64,000 bases of DNA from Fasciola hepatica (taxonomy: Eukaryota > Platyhelminthes > Trematoda > Plagiorchiida > Fasciolidae), in the NCBI GenBank assembly GCA_948099385.1, contig CANUEZ040000161.1, positions 3,472,001-3,536,000 on the forward strand, given 5' to 3'. Under the pieces are notes generated by a model, which had not been told where the DNA came from, searched no databases, and saw only the letters and a program-made list of their open reading frames with translations. Of the stretch, positions 11,661 to 24,135 are shown one piece after another. The translations under genes were made by a program, and so were the position numbers. The stretch's first letter is position 1. Each line of letters begins with the position of its first letter.

Positions 11661-12380
11661 TAATTACCTAGGTCTAATTGTGATCCTTTTGTGGATTCGG
11701 GTGATAACGAAAGTCCTTCACCGGGAGGAAGAAGTGTTACACCCTTTATAGGGCTTAATTTTTCCTAACAAAATGGGGTACCTTAACCAAGCAAACCGGG
11801 ACTGGCTGGCAGTGACAAGTCCGGACCAGGCTGGTGAGCCGGTCATGTGCTTTGCTATGCGAACTAAAAACTCAACGTGAATCGAAACCGCCGGGAAAGT
11901 TACCGACGTGAATAGATTTGTGCAAATGATGGATGGGGCACCATTCTGTTTTATTTAGGTGGAAGATGCTGTGCTGAAATCCCCAGAAATCTTTGGAGCC
12001 TCACCCAACCGGTGTCGTCGCAGGTTAAGTACGAAATAGAATGGACGGATTGCATGTTTCTGACTTTCATCAAAAGCGACATTTCATCTTACAGCGTGAA
12101 CGAGCTATTCGAGGCACGTCGAGAAAGTCCCTCCTTTTATTAAAAATCCGTCAAAGTTTGGCTGGCCCGTATTTGAGACTTTCGAAAGAGCTCGGATTTT
12201 GCTGATTATCGGGCCAAATGTCACGGCAATGGTTCAAATTAGGATATAGGTGATCGACGGCTACCTCCGGGCAACCGGATACAGATAACTCATTACAGTT
12301 TTGAGAACGGTTGATAGAGAATAAACGAATTCAGCAGGCTCAGTGGCATCACCCAATAGTTACCGGATGGTGCTTTTCTG
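11661..12380. other. no recognisable gene
   Basis: Short frames only. On the minus strand this would be the upstream part of the CR1-like copy c, but I cannot read an endonuclease or RT start in it. Confidence 0.35.
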
Positions 12381-12389
12381 TTGCCTTGT

Positions 12390-13300
12390 CAGTGTGCAAC
12401 AGGAGGGCCGTAAAAAAAGGGTATTATCTCTTGGTCACTGCTACTGAAGCGGCCCAACATTTGAGTGTCAAAATTTTCGATACCGTTGGTGAAGTCAACA
12501 TCTAATATCTTGCTTGAGGCTTGTAAATCGCGCAGTCCGATAGACGTCGTAAGCCTCCACTCTGGCAAGAATGTGGGCTGTGGAACCAAAAGTTTTGTAA
12601 TCACTTTGAATTTTCGCAGCTCTAGGCGCCAACTTATCAGGATGGTTTCGTTTGGCTACGCGTTATCATTGTGCAGAAGGCGAAAGGTGGGAGATTCCTG
12701 CGTCTTATTGACTACAAAAATCACGTTATATACCCCGTTCAATTTTATTGCTGTGAGGAACAGCTGCAGAATCTATCCAAATATGTGCTTAGGTATTTCA
12801 TTCTCCCCCTGACGACACCTGCCAACTGAGCTGCAAATATGGCTGCATCCAGCTCCAGACGCGGTATGGTATTTGATCCCAGGGGGCCACCCCGGACTTG
12901 ACCGTTATCATGACGCAGAGAAGTGACTCCTTTTCTACGAACCGCCGATATGCCACCACCCGGTAACATATATTTCGCTTGGTCGCAAAATAAATGAGGT
13001 TCAGCATCCGAATCAGCATTGAGGGCATACCGTCGTCCTTTACGAGCCAGCTGTAGCCGATCAGTCCCGCTGGGTTTGCATGGGACAGGTAGTAGCAACA
13101 ACCAGTCGGGCGTTCATAATTCCGTCGGTGGTATACACGTTAGTAAGGCACCCAGCACCGCGCAATGGTAAGTTTGAACGGCTCCCATTGATCAAGGATA
13201 TCAGAACCCGGCGGTTGATCCCACGCTTGGGTGAAAGCATAACCGGGGAGGATAACAATGTTCATCACGAAAAAATGTTCACAAGCTTCGACAGACGAGC
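12390..13300 (-). mobile_element. BEL/Pao remnant 2 (RT connection and RNase H)
   Basis: Minus-strand frames give KRGINRRVLISLING near 13.2 kb (the Pao connection, normally 'kR.vLS.i..iyDPLG'). ALNADSDAEPHLFCD near 13.0 kb is the start of RNase H with its first catalytic Asp. IPRLELDAAIFAAQLAGV near 12.84 kb is the very characteristic BEL 'iPRLEL.aa..a..l' helix. Protease, gag, integrase and LTRs are not visible next to it. The frames at 14.06-14.6 kb might be upstream pol but show no motif. Confidence 0.75.
12745..13101 (-). pseudogene. BEL/Pao RNase H domain remnant
   Basis: This 118-codon frame holds the FCD and IPRLELDAAIFAAQLAGV blocks typical of BEL/Pao RNase H, which removes the RNA strand during reverse transcription. 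A short frameshift separates SAVRRKGV from the cognate 'aYLR...' position. After the helix the reading frame moves to another phase, and the later WTDS block cannot be read cleanly. The protein is incomplete at both ends and inactive. Confidence 0.7.
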
Positions 13301-15177
13301 CTCGAATTTCAGCGACGATACAATAAAACTGCTTGGAGTTTATGCTGAGCGAAATAGAAGGTTTACTCGGCTAGTACGAATCGGCCTCAGGCTAGGTGAC
13401 GGCAGTGTAAAGGGTCGGTCAGATATGAAGTTAGTGAAACGAGCCTTGTGATCAAACGTAGGAAATACCGCGCATTCAATGGTGGCTAGAAAAAATTATA
13501 GGATGACGCTTGCTAGCTGTCACTGAAGAAAGCAAGTTTTTGGGAAGCATGTGAACCCGCCAAAAGTATATCAAGGTACCCAAAAAACATTATTAAACGC
13601 ATAAATGAACATCGTCCTTTAATAAAACGAAGCAATTACCAGGATGAGTATCAAGAGTCATTTAAAAAGTGACACTTCTTGTGTGTGTTCATTCCGGGTT
13701 GTAAAACCAAGTTTGAGTCACGCATAGCCCAGTCCCAAAAGTCTTTTTCACTCAATCGGTCTTTCTGGTCGGCACGGCAATCCTACAGCTGCAATCAAGA
13801 ATTCGTCCCACCCGAGTATTTAGGTGAATGCCAAAAAACCGTCGTGGAGTTGGGAACCACCAAACAGTTTACGGCGCGGTACATCACGCCTCAAAGCTAG
13901 TAAACACATGAAAACCAACCTCAGTAATGATCTCCTTGTTCAAACAATCCAACAACTAAAGTGGAAAATAAGGGAGTATCAACAAACAACACTCAGGCTT
14001 CAGCCGCCAAAGTCAGACAGCGACTAACACTGTCTGTTCGGTGAGTTGATCAGAAAGATTGTTTATGAAATTGACAGAGAAACGTTCTTAGACATGGCAT
14101 TCACTAATCGTCCGGTCACTAACCACAAATAATTCAACAGGTTGTGCCTACCCATCAAACTGAGTCTCCCTGTTGATGGGGAGGGCGCCACCGACCTTGA
14201 ATAATTTACCTTTGTAGTACTTGCCATTATAAGGTTGTTGAGCATTCAAGAATGGCAGGATGGTGACTCGGCCAGTTACAATGGTGTATCCGTATACCTT
14301 CCAGTTTTTCTCCCGCAATATCCTTTTGTCCAAAATGTGGTCCAGGAATATTTCTTGATCGGCTTCCATTAGTAATGCTCGTGTGAGTGTTAGTCCTGTG
14401 GCGGGATAGAGGATACGTCGTCAAAAATCCTGATCTGGAAGGGAAAGAGAAAGAGAGGGGAAAGCTGTCTGGTGGTTGTACCGGTTTTGGGCAAAGAAGA
14501 CCAGGATAGTGAACAGAAAAACACTTGGATTTGGGACCATGCTTTTTATGTAGAATCTGATATAGTGGCTTTCCGAGGGGCAAAAATCAGGACCAAAGAT
14601 TCTCAACGTGTAAAACTTTCATACACCAAGTTCACTATTAGCCAAAAATACTATTCTCCAAAACCAGCCGTCAGTAAACGAGGTAAGCAGGGTTCACAGA
14701 GGAAAAGCTGTCGAAATTCCTGATCTCTAGTTATTTGCCATCAGAGCATTCTGATCTTGGTGGTCTGCAAGTGCAAGAACACCATTCGCTATAACGTAAA
14801 TCCAGTCGAAACCGACCTGGGAAGCAAAAAGCCGATTGGTCAAAGACCGACAAATCAGTAAGACTACGATTTACATGGTGTCCGTATTATTGATTCATAT
14901 GTAGGAAAGTGATACACAAAGCTGAATTGTGAATTCTCCGTTGGAAATAGTTTTCGAAAACGAGCCATGGGACTGTTTCGGCGGGACAAAAGACCAAAGG
15001 AGAGTAACGAGGCCGTTGGCCTCGTGCTCAACGAAGCCATGTAGAGGCTGAGATGACCGACCTTGACTAGAGGCTTTGCGGGAAGATCAGTAAGGCAGCT
15101 TTAAAAGCGAAAAGGGACGGATTGTAAGGAGGATCCTTCTTCGCCGTGCGTGAGTAACAGCTAAAGTGAGTAGCCAC
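13300..15177. other. no recognisable gene
   Basis: Several overlapping minus-strand frames at 14.06-14.6 kb are open for 60-120 codons but carry no motif I recognise and mostly lack ATG starts. They may be decayed upstream pol of BEL remnant 2. A small hairpin-like GAGGCCGTTGGCCTC lies near 15.01 kb. Confidence 0.35.
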
Positions 15178-15509
15178 TGAAAATCCTTCCAAATGTGCTA
15201 CGTAATTTGTGAACTTGACTATATTTGACATTATTTTAAAAAGCTGGCCCATACACTACACTTTTGCGCGTTGGTTTATTCATGTGGGACATTTAAATTT
15301 GGCCTTGAACCGTCTCCGACGGTCGTGTTTGGGCCACGGGGCTTTGAACTTTTGGGTTTCACTGCTGAGTCCAATTGGCCTCATAATTTAGGTTTGTATA
15401 TATTTCTACCTTTTGTGAATTTCATTTCAGTACCGTATCAATATTGTTCTTGTTTTGGGATTCGTTTAGGTTGGCCACATACTGCTCGATTTACGAAGAC
15501 TGACTTACA
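15178..15509 (+). repeat. LTR family A, copy 2 (TG...CA)
   Basis: The 332-bp copy starts TGAAAATCCTTCC and ends GACTTACA, giving the TG...CA ends expected of an LTR. It shares family A landmarks along its length: CACTACACTTTTG, GGCCTTGAACCGT, GCCACGGGGCTTTG, TTGTATATATTT, GTTTTGGGATTCG. It is moderately diverged from the near-identical trio at 43, 47 and 56 kb. The bases after the end (ACCGTACCAA) resemble the leader after the LTR at 56.19 kb, so this may be a 5' LTR whose interior is decayed. Confidence 0.8.
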
Positions 15510-17070
15510 ACCGTACCAACGGCTTTAGAGAGAAAAGCTTGAAGCGAAGAGATGAAACTACCAGAGCACGTAGAAATGCCCAGAAGCTCATTGGAAGCGT
15601 AGACAGGACCTATCGAGTCGATGAGAACGTGCTCAGAATGACCTTCAGGCAAGGAAGGCTCAAATAATATAGTGATTACATGGCGATTAACAAAACGGAC
15701 GCGAAAACTCCTATTGAACGAGTGAGACCTTCTCTGCACGTCACACGATTTATGGGGGAGGGGGGTTCAGTTAGGGGCGGGTATCCAAAATGGGAAGTAG
15801 AAAGAAAGTGGCCAGAGACAAACTGCCAAAAATCGGGAGGACAAAAAGGGCGAGGTTAAATCGTTCAAACTCCATATATTACGGTTTTCTTTTGGTGTGG
15901 GACATGGACCATCAGCAAATGTTTAAAAAGCTTTAGAAGAATACATGTGACTCCCTAAGCCAAAGAGATGTAAGACGGCCATGCCAACCAAATACGGCGG
16001 GGGTGATAAATGGTCGATAAGTACACCAAAGGGTGCGTCTGCCATAAAGTTGACGGGACCGGAGACATTCGGCGGCTACTTGCTGGCACCAAAATACCAA
16101 ACATATTTGAAACGAAAGCGCGAGCCTGGGCTTGAGTGTCTGTAATAAATGTAACGTGCGTTTATAGAAATCCCCATCAGTTATCAGCTTCGTTGCACTG
16201 CCTAGACCAAGCATTTTGCTTGCCGGTTCTGCAGAATTTTACAACACGAGTTAACCAATATATCTGAAATTTTGCTTTCCAGATCATCATCCGCATGCTT
16301 CGCAACATGCCTTCATCTGGGTGAAGGCCCTCCATGCCCTCGTTATTTGGGTGGTTTGGCCTCTTTCAGACTAAGTCCGTTCAGTCAGATGATTGATTCT
16401 TCTGGGGCCTTCTGAAGGTGGGTGTCTGAAATCGGCCTTCTTGCTAGGCCACTGACCAAACAATCTTCAATGCAATGTTGTGGTATCGGGAGACAGTTTC
16501 AAGGTCGTCATCCGCGTCTTCAATAATAGAACCATCCACGCTTTCCGGCTGAGGTTCGATAAAGCTACTGGCTCTACCTGAGAAGACAGCGGGTTAGTCC
16601 CCAAACTTCACCACAAAGTGGGACACAGTGTCCATCCCATTATAGCCCAAGCCACATATGATTATTTTGGTCTGGTTTCCAGTGGGCCTTATGCGCGTCA
16701 CTGCCAACGAGCAGATCCTCCTGTGCATCTGCCACTTCCTGAGATAGGACCATCCCAAAAAGAGGCCACCGGTTGGCCACTGCAGTAACGGAGTCAATTG
16801 GTTGCTTTTACTAACTGCTTGGGATGAAGGCCGGCGGCACATTACCTGCTTCAGGACCCGCTACAGACACCATTTACAATTTTATCATCCCCGACTTTGT
16901 TGCGCACTTACCACGGGTAGCACTCATCCTTTAAGACATGGCTTCACGCTTCGGGCCATGTTGTTCCACAAATTCACTGGTCCCTTGTGTCGCTTCGGAT
17001 AAGGTATCACGAGATGCTGCTGCTCTTACAAATCTTTGCTCCCTATGACTCATACGAGGATGACAGATAG
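15510..17070. other. no recognisable gene
   Basis: Short frames only. The part at 15.5-15.8 kb follows the LTR and could be a gag leader, but no gag motif is readable. Confidence 0.35.
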
Positions 17071-17072
17071 TC

Positions 17073-17402
17073 TCACAGGTTTATTTGGACTTCTTGCTCG
17101 ACAACATGCTTTCTTAAATTCCACAGAATACACTGTTCTCTAAAGTTGACCGGCGTGCAACTAGGATTGGTGGTTCCCTCTGCGGCCTCTAAGGCGTAGG
17201 ATATTCTTATTACTGTTGTCCGCCTCGTGATATGATACATTCCAGTAAACGACGCAAACACCTTTCCCCTCAGCAGTAGTCCTTCGACGAGTAGGGCTTG
17301 CCTTCGGAAAACTCCGGCCCACCGACAGAAACAGGTCAATGCGCGAGGACTGCGAATAAATGGTCTCGTATTCTCTTGGGAGATAGCATCTGAATTTGCC
17401 AA
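17073..17402 (-). pseudogene. possible BEL/Pao integrase C-terminal remnant
   Basis: A 109-codon frame includes GKVFASFTGMYHITRRTTV followed by a hydrophobic stretch and ALEAAEG. The pattern resembles the DUF5641-type C-terminal fold of BEL integrases ('grV...fpG.DG.vR...V.t..G...RP...l..LE'). The match is loose and no catalytic core is readable nearby. The position, downstream of gag-like sequence at 18.75-19.07 kb on the same strand, is compatible with an internally deleted element. An unrelated chance frame is a real alternative. Confidence 0.3.
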
Positions 17403-17711
17403 CAGCTTGGTTCTGGGAAACTGATTCGACTCTGTTAGTGACCCACTAGCGCCGGATCTAACTGTCTTGTTGTTTTCCTACACGATTTGTCCGGGGCCGC
17501 TGTCTGCAGTGCGTGACTGCGGGTCGACGTGCTCGGCGAGATCTTCAAAGGCAACTTCACTTCTGTTCTAGCTGATTGGTTCAGTGTACTGGGACCCCCA
17601 CTCCGAAGTTGAGAAGACAGAAAACAAGTAATCTACTCGAGTGTGTGCAGCGAGTTTAGATCTGAAAAGTAATCAGGGTGGGTTAGGTCTATATAACTCT
17701 TTTATGCCTTT

Positions 17712-18340
17712 ATCATGTGCGCAACGATTACGTGTTTACATCCTGCCACTTCTTCCACCATCACTCCAGCGACCTCGCCAGATGTGATGTCCGTTTGGTT
17801 TATTACGGACTCCACCCACATCCAGCCGCCCAACTTCGCAACTGTATTCAGCGTTTGTTGGTGCTTTTTCATATCCGGTATTATATCTTGGTAAATCCTC
17901 CCAGACAGTTTTGATTCTTGCATCTCTCTGGTCTTTATTTTCGGCCCTTAGATAACGATGATCAAACGTAAATACTTACCTGCCATTTAAATACTCATCT
18001 GCGCAAACCGTGTGTCTGCTAATATCATGGCTACGCAACGCAAACTGATTTGTCGCCCAGTACCCATTTCTATTTTGGTGCATCACATTCCCTCTTCATG
18101 AACGTTAACAATGTGCGCAACGATTACATGCTTGCGTCCGGTCACTTCTTTTACCATCACCTAGGCAATCACTCTCTACAAATGAGTCCTTCATTGGGTA
18201 TTTAACGGACTCAGCCGATATTTGGTCGCTGAACGTTTCAAGGAAAATCTTCGAAAGATTTTGATTGTTCTTTGTCTGCAAATTCATTCTTCTCATCGTC
18301 TGATTTCCAATCCAAAGCCGTGCCATACTCCGCGGAGCGC
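17712..18340. repeat. direct duplication, two copies about 397 bp apart
   Basis: Copy 1 (17712-17940) and copy 2 (18109-18340) both begin ATGTGCGCAACGATTAC, followed by GT(G/A)...CACTTCTT.ACCATCAC, ACGGACTC, a T-rich middle and GTTTTGATT / GATTTTGATT. Similarity decays towards the right end. The region between two BEL scraps may be a decayed gag or untranslated segment of a BEL element, but I cannot assign a protein to it. Confidence 0.7.
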
Positions 18341-18680
18341 TGTAGCTGGTTCTTGTCTCCCTGGGAAACTTCTTTTCCCTCGAAGTGAACAAAATTTTCG
18401 TCAATTCTGTTTGATTCTGTTGTTGCATAGCACTTCTTTTTGTACTGTTTCAGGAAGAGTCAGCTACCTTCGACCAGCTCGACCCTGACTTGACCGGGTT
18501 GGCCACCCGACCTTGAGTTCAAATTTGCCGGGCGCCGCCAAAGAGAGTGACTTAAATACTCTCCTGTACAATATTGAGTGCACATACCTTAACCAACCTC
18601 TTTGAATTCGGACTCTACGTCCAATTGTACCGTTTGATCTTGCGTTACAGCATGCCTCGGGTTATTCGAAATAAACGATT

Positions 18681-18696
18681 ATCATTATCATTATTA
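18681..18696. repeat. short (ATT/ATC)n microsatellite
   Basis: ATCATTATCATTATTA, an imperfect trinucleotide run. Confidence 0.8.
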
Positions 18697-18751
18697 GGTT
18701 GAGATGGGAGCAAATATTGGCCTCAGCTCGCATCTCTTTCACCTGAACAAC

Positions 18752-19069
18752 TCAAATCAAGCCTCGTATTACTGTGAAAGGAGGTTCAAAGAGATTTTTT
18801 AGTACTTCTTGGACTCTGGTGTGACCTGACCCTGGGTTCAGCATAGCACGTCTATTTATTAGTTCCCGGGCTCTTCCATGACAGCAGTGTTTTAGGTATA
18901 GAAATCTCGGTCGAGGGCCCGATCGCCTGCTTTCAACGATATTTTCATATTGTTTAATGAATTTACTATACTGATCTGGACAACATCCAAATGGCCTCGA
19001 TTCCTCTATTGTAGAATCAACCGCAGATGAAGTTCCCCCGGCTTGTATCAATATCGGTTGGTGCTTCAC
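18752..19069 (-). pseudogene. BEL/Pao gag fragment
   Basis: A 105-codon frame reads YSKFIKQYENIVESR, then LYLKHCCHGRARELI and VQEVLKNLFEPPFTVIR. This matches the BEL gag pattern (DUF1759: 'y..Fi..Fe..ve.....d...rLlyLi.yc.G.a...I.......y..a...L...FG.p..v'). The plus-strand gag at 32.9-33.2 kb shows the same succession, which supports the call. The product would be the particle-forming gag protein. Nothing readable as pol follows directly. Confidence 0.75.
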
Positions 19070-22000
19070 CCTTTCATCAAGGGCCTCTGAATCTGCACCA
19101 CGTCTGGTGTAAAACTCCGCCTAGGTCTTTGGTAAAGTGAAGGTCATTAGGCTATACAAGGATCACATTCGCCTGCTGCCTAACTAACTTAAGCTGTTTC
19201 TCCAGTTCAGAGATTCAGGGCCAAAAATATCAACCTCTTGAATTCCTAACTCTCTGAAGAGGCACATTCGACTCGTGAAGCCTACTACCAGCTTCCGCAG
19301 TTTGGGCGAAGGTATTTCAAAAAAGGTTCCATCAAGCAAGTAGAAGAGAACAGCCCAAAAGCCCCTCTCGAAATTCCGAATGCAACATTCGGAATAATGC
19401 CATACGCACAACATTGCGGCTGTGGTTGGAGGGTGCTTGGCTTGGTCCGATGAAGTCAAAGTTAGGTTAGGAGCCTCTTCGAGGATAAGACGTTGCAGAA
19501 GCATCACGTAACGCTGGGGTAAAGTTGCCAGGTTTTCCTTATTTTTTCGATTTTCCTCTTGAAAGATAACACAAAGTTGTATACGGCACACTAGGCGGTG
19601 AACTAGATGAGAGGGACATCAGAGCACACTGTGGACATTCATCACCCGACATGTCCGAAATCTCTTTGGGCAAGGCAGATAAACACCGTCCTTCTAGCCC
19701 TCTTTGCAACAAGCCTGACGGTACGACGGAAGGATGTACGGCAAGGAAAGCTTTGTTCGGCTAGATAGGCAAAAATATAAAAGAAAACAACGGACGGCTG
19801 TGTGAAAAAGAAGATGATGAACGGAGGGTTGATAACAACGACAATAAAAGGATTAGGGAAAAAGAAGAGGAAGCAACAGATTGACGGAAAGATTTGAGGA
19901 CCCAAAAAGTAAGAACCAATATACAAAGTACCAGTAGATGCGGGGGAAGGAAAGACAATAAGATGGGGAAAACCATAATGCCAACAGAGAAGAGATGAAA
20001 AATGGAAGACGTGAAAGTTTGAGGGGAGAAGCAAACAAGTGGATGAGAGAAAAATCAAGGCAGGCAGCCCTAATCGCTCAAGCCGACTCCGAAGTTGAAA
20101 GACAAAGCACGAAAATCGGACAAGTCAGTTGTAACCATTACAAACCAGCTCAGACAAAAGTCACGGGTCGTCAGAGGAGATGGCCGTGCTTTCCAAGCAT
20201 AGCTGGATAGTTATCCACGCCCAAACAACCACGAATACTCTAACACTGTCCAACAGTCCAACACACCACTGTTTTCCAGTTCAGTGAGCTAAGATCGACT
20301 ATGTACTATAAAGCAATTTCGTGATGCGGTCCAGGCGGGATCCTCCATTATTCCTCCTCCTCGAAAGTTGTCCACGGAAGGTCATGGTGTGTCTGAATAG
20401 TTTTGCATGGAGTAAAAGGCATCCTGCAAGACCAGTGCCGTCGAACAACACTCGCTGCCCGGGGAGGAGATGATAGCCCTTACACGTGCATCTGGTTACC
20501 ATCCGCGCTCGTGGGCAAAGCTAAACTTAGGGAGGATTCCAGTCCATTACACTAGGGTTTTTGAACTCCATGCCAGCGGGCTGAGTCCTAACCGTTTCTC
20601 GACTCTATTTCCTCTGTAGATTTTTACGGAAGCAATGGAAAATAAAGAATTTCCAGCCAAACCCGGATACCTAAGCGCTTCAAAATTGCCACCAGAAATC
20701 AAGAGTATTTGGCAACCTCTTAGGATTCCCATTCAACACCGAGTATTAAACAGGACGACCAAGCCTGGGCCACTAGAAGGTTACGGTTACCAGGGCAGAC
20801 GAATATTTCGAATCCTCGTGAATCATCCAGATGTGGTGGTTATGTCTTCCTTGTGGAGGGTCATCTACGCGAAGACAAGTGGCCTACTGGAGTGATCAGG
20901 TTGTGTCCTAGGGAAACAGATAGTCTCTTAGGCAAGGTGGCATTGGAAGTGGCCAAAGGATACTAGCTGTGAGGCATCCTTAAGGTGTGTTTGTTCGAAA
21001 GGGACGGAGGCAAGGGCCGCATCTGCCGGATAGACTCAAAACAAAACATAGGTCCACGGGATATATCTCTGGGCCTCTGAGGCCGATCGGAGCTGCATTC
21101 ATCTCATTTACGTTTCATAAATCGCCTTAAAGAATTGATCTCTGCACACGATGGTGAATGTACACTTACACCTAGTTTCCGGCATGATTATTATCATCTA
21201 AAGTGGAGGAATCTGTGGAAATTACGGATGAGCCCGCGACTTGGAAGTGACTTCTGAGATGGCTCAAACATCGGAACAATCATTCACTGTAGACTTGTCG
21301 AAAGGCTTCGGTCCCCGAAGCTTGCCCCTTATTACTGGTGCTTGTCCAACGTTCCTGACACTTTATTACGCACATAATGGAAGTAATTCTATCGCTGGAA
21401 ACGAGAGGTCCAAACACTCAAGGAACTCGAGGCTATGTATCCTTCCTCCATCGAACGTTTCGTTTTCTTATTCTGCCTGCTTTTCACTCCCGTCAAGAAG
21501 CCTGTTACCCCATGTACTACTAAAACTGTCCACACACCAGCTGTATGTTAAGGCATGAGTTTCCATAGACCAACGGAAAAACGCCACTACCAGGCGAAAC
21601 CTCACAACGGGATGTTTGGGTGGACTCGAAAGAAACTATGGAAAGAGTCTGCGAATAACCAGCAGTAGAAGCAAATCACACCGAGATGAGTAGGCGCTGA
21701 CTTTAGGGTAGCAATGGACAGGGTGAATCAGTACTCCCATCTCTTCCTTCGATGCTGGCCACGCAGTTAAGGTATTCGGCAGGCCATGCAGCATGCAGTT
21801 TTGGAAGCCGCCTCCACTATCAGAGGATTTATACAGTTCCAGCTACTCGATTTATTTATTGATCCCTGCACGTCTTACCACATAGGGCCTTTCTGCCTGG
21901 AAATTTGCCTGAAGGTTTCATATACGTACGCGACACTTTTGGATTGATCTTCAACTGTCGTATCGACTGCATTTTCCCGTGAATCCGGCTGAACCATGGT

Positions 22001-22430
22001 TCCCCTAGGTAAACCACGTTGGCCTTTTAGTTGGGGCACGTTTTTAATTCATATGTCTGTAATTTGGTGAATCAGCACCGCATAATTTACGAACCATTTA
22101 CGCTTCAATATAAGCTTCGTGGTTTTGAATAGCAAAGAACGTTACTGTTGTACCTTCTACAGGAACGGTTACCTCTCCTCAGGTGATCATTTAATTCAGG
22201 AACCGAGTCGTCCACTAGCTATAGGTAAGTTTACACAAACTGAAACCATTATTCGTGGTCACCGAAAAGGCTTACAATCGAGCGCAAATGCACCACAAAA
22301 TACTCAATCACATCCAGGACAGATAGGTACTTTTTGGAAGCCCTATATGGCATACGAGTGACCCCTAGCAGTCATTCATCAAGGTACACAGCCGGCCAAC
22401 AATTCATTGTCCAGTCTCTCTGATAGGTTA
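19070..22430. other. no recognisable gene; purine-rich tract at 19.76-20.12 kb
   Basis: The plus strand at 19.76-20.12 kb is strongly A/G-rich, which makes the minus strand look like a 138-codon hydrophobic frame. I regard that frame as a composition artefact. An 86-codon plus frame at 20635-20895 and a 105-codon plus frame at 21241-21558 have no family I recognise. Confidence 0.4.
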
Positions 22431-22685
22431 GGAAGTCAAGTCAGCTTCACCTGCTTCAGTCGGCTGGTTGTACGAAGCTTATTTGCTTGAGTAAGGTTCT
22501 GTTGTTCTGCCTTTTTCATCGCCATGTCTGCCCACGATGCACCAGACTCTTGGCGCGGGCTCCAGTCGTTAGCTCTGCTGGTCTCATGAACTCCTGTCGA
22601 TCTCACGGGACCATCAGTATAACCAATAAATCCATCGACGTCTATTGCCTTCTCAGCACACGGGAACCACATCGGCAGAGACAGC

Positions 22686-22922
22686 TTATGAATGGGACCT
22701 GCGCCATTGATCCTCGAAGAGTTTTGAGGTGCTGTCCAAATGTCTCATTTTCCCTTGAAGAAAATCGTCTGCGGCTTTGAAGAATGCATACTCCAGTGGT
22801 TTGTGATCTGTAGGGACGAGTAGAGAGCGACCCTCCATCATGTGCTCAGGGCTTTTTACGTTAAGGTTGATGGCGAGCGATTCCCCTACAAAAAGTCTGC
22901 ACAGAACCCGGTCTGGTCGCAA
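22686..22922 (-). pseudogene. Ty3/gypsy RNase H fragment
   Basis: A 78-codon frame has GESLAINLNVKSPEHMMEGR followed by VPTDHKPLEYAFFKAADDF and MRHLDSTSKLFED. These are the gypsy RNase H signatures (normally 'E.LAiy.avk.fr.mlEGR.f.v.TDHKPL..al' and 'r...LdyisqFt.di'). The TDHKPL motif, which contains a catalytic Asp, is intact. It degrades template RNA in an active element. The frame is short at both ends. Confidence 0.8.
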
Positions 22923-23506
22923 CTTCAGAGAGAGGTCTCGAGGTCACCGCTGCCAACTGGTTGCAAAACGGCCCCTCTGTTTTTTGGGATGCATCTTTCT
23001 TCAGGGCCGGAGCTAGTTTTCATCCAGACATCAACTACGCCAGTAGTGTGCGACGGGAGGGATTTTAACTTTTAAATGCTCCTTTTGCGGCCTGTGTGAA
23101 AGTATTTTTTTCTCATACTGCCTCGAAGAAGGTCAGTCAGGGGTTTTGAGATGTTTTCTAAGACGAAAACGAAACGGTGATAAAGACTTACGATTCCAAG
23201 TAACCCGCATGAAAACTATGGATTCTGGAAGTGGGTGGTCAGATACGGCCCCGGTGTTCTCTCGCAAAGGTGTGTTGCTAGGGCTATCTATTCATTGTCC
23301 TAGGCTCACAAAACTAAAAAAGCACGTGACTGCTCCAAACAAAATATCACTGGATGACAGTTACCGGAAGAGCCTTTCCAGATTACGGAGGTGTTCAGCT
23401 TCCTCACCAACTTGAGCAATTATAAAGTCGAGACCGCGGATTACTAGTGGACAATTCACCGGAGGCTGTGCCACTTTTCTCAGACAAAAGGTCATGCGGA
23501 GAAGTT

Positions 23507-23640
23507 TTAGCAGACCGGCAGGTTAGTTAAGATGGATTTCGGACTTAATATGGAGCAAATGAAACTTTGCAGTACGCTTTTACTAGATTGATCCGGAAAA
23601 TTGGGTTTGTGTGACAGTTGAAGAGAAAAGTCGTGGATAG
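23507..23640 (-). pseudogene. Ty3/gypsy RT palm fragment
   Basis: IFRINLVKAYCKVSFAPY reads through the RT motif A block of gypsy elements ('iFSKIDLvrAYhQIpvap'). The catalytic Asp of KID is Asn here. Stops follow directly after the Tyr. No YxDD block can be read downstream, so the polymerase is incomplete and inactive. Confidence 0.65.
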
Positions 23641-24135
23641 GAGGTACTTGGCAAAGATCGAGAATCGGGGCTCTGTTCGGAGCCAGACAATCGCCCACGG
23701 CTTTCATTCCCCGGAGACTGAATGAGATTCTTGGGTAGTGGTGACGTTTCTTGAGCTTTCCGAAGTAAGGATGACCCCAAGGATTAGTATTTGGTCCAAC
23801 CAGGCCTGGTTATCTTCAAATTTGTCGGAGCAGGGCACCTGAGGCACGGAGCGGTTGGGGGCTCCTTTGTTACTTTACGGTGAATTACCCCAGGTTTTTG
23901 GTCTGGGACGCTGCAGTTTGGGTAAGTGGTTTCAGGAGAGTTTGGCAATAATGATGGGCAAGTGTCCAAGGTTTGCCTTAGCTAGCAAATGCTGATTGAA
24001 CCCACGGTTAAGCATTGCCTTGGGCCGACAGTGACGTGTAGCTTCGATCCAAATTCCTGCGCTACTGTTCAACTACCCGGCCAAACTGTGATAGAAAATC
24101 AAAGCTCAATGTTGAATGACGGAAGCCGATGAGTG

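Noticed and set aside
19642..20058. 138-codon hydrophobic minus-strand ORF as a membrane protein
   Set aside because: Phe/Ser/Leu richness follows directly from the purine-rich plus strand; no other support.
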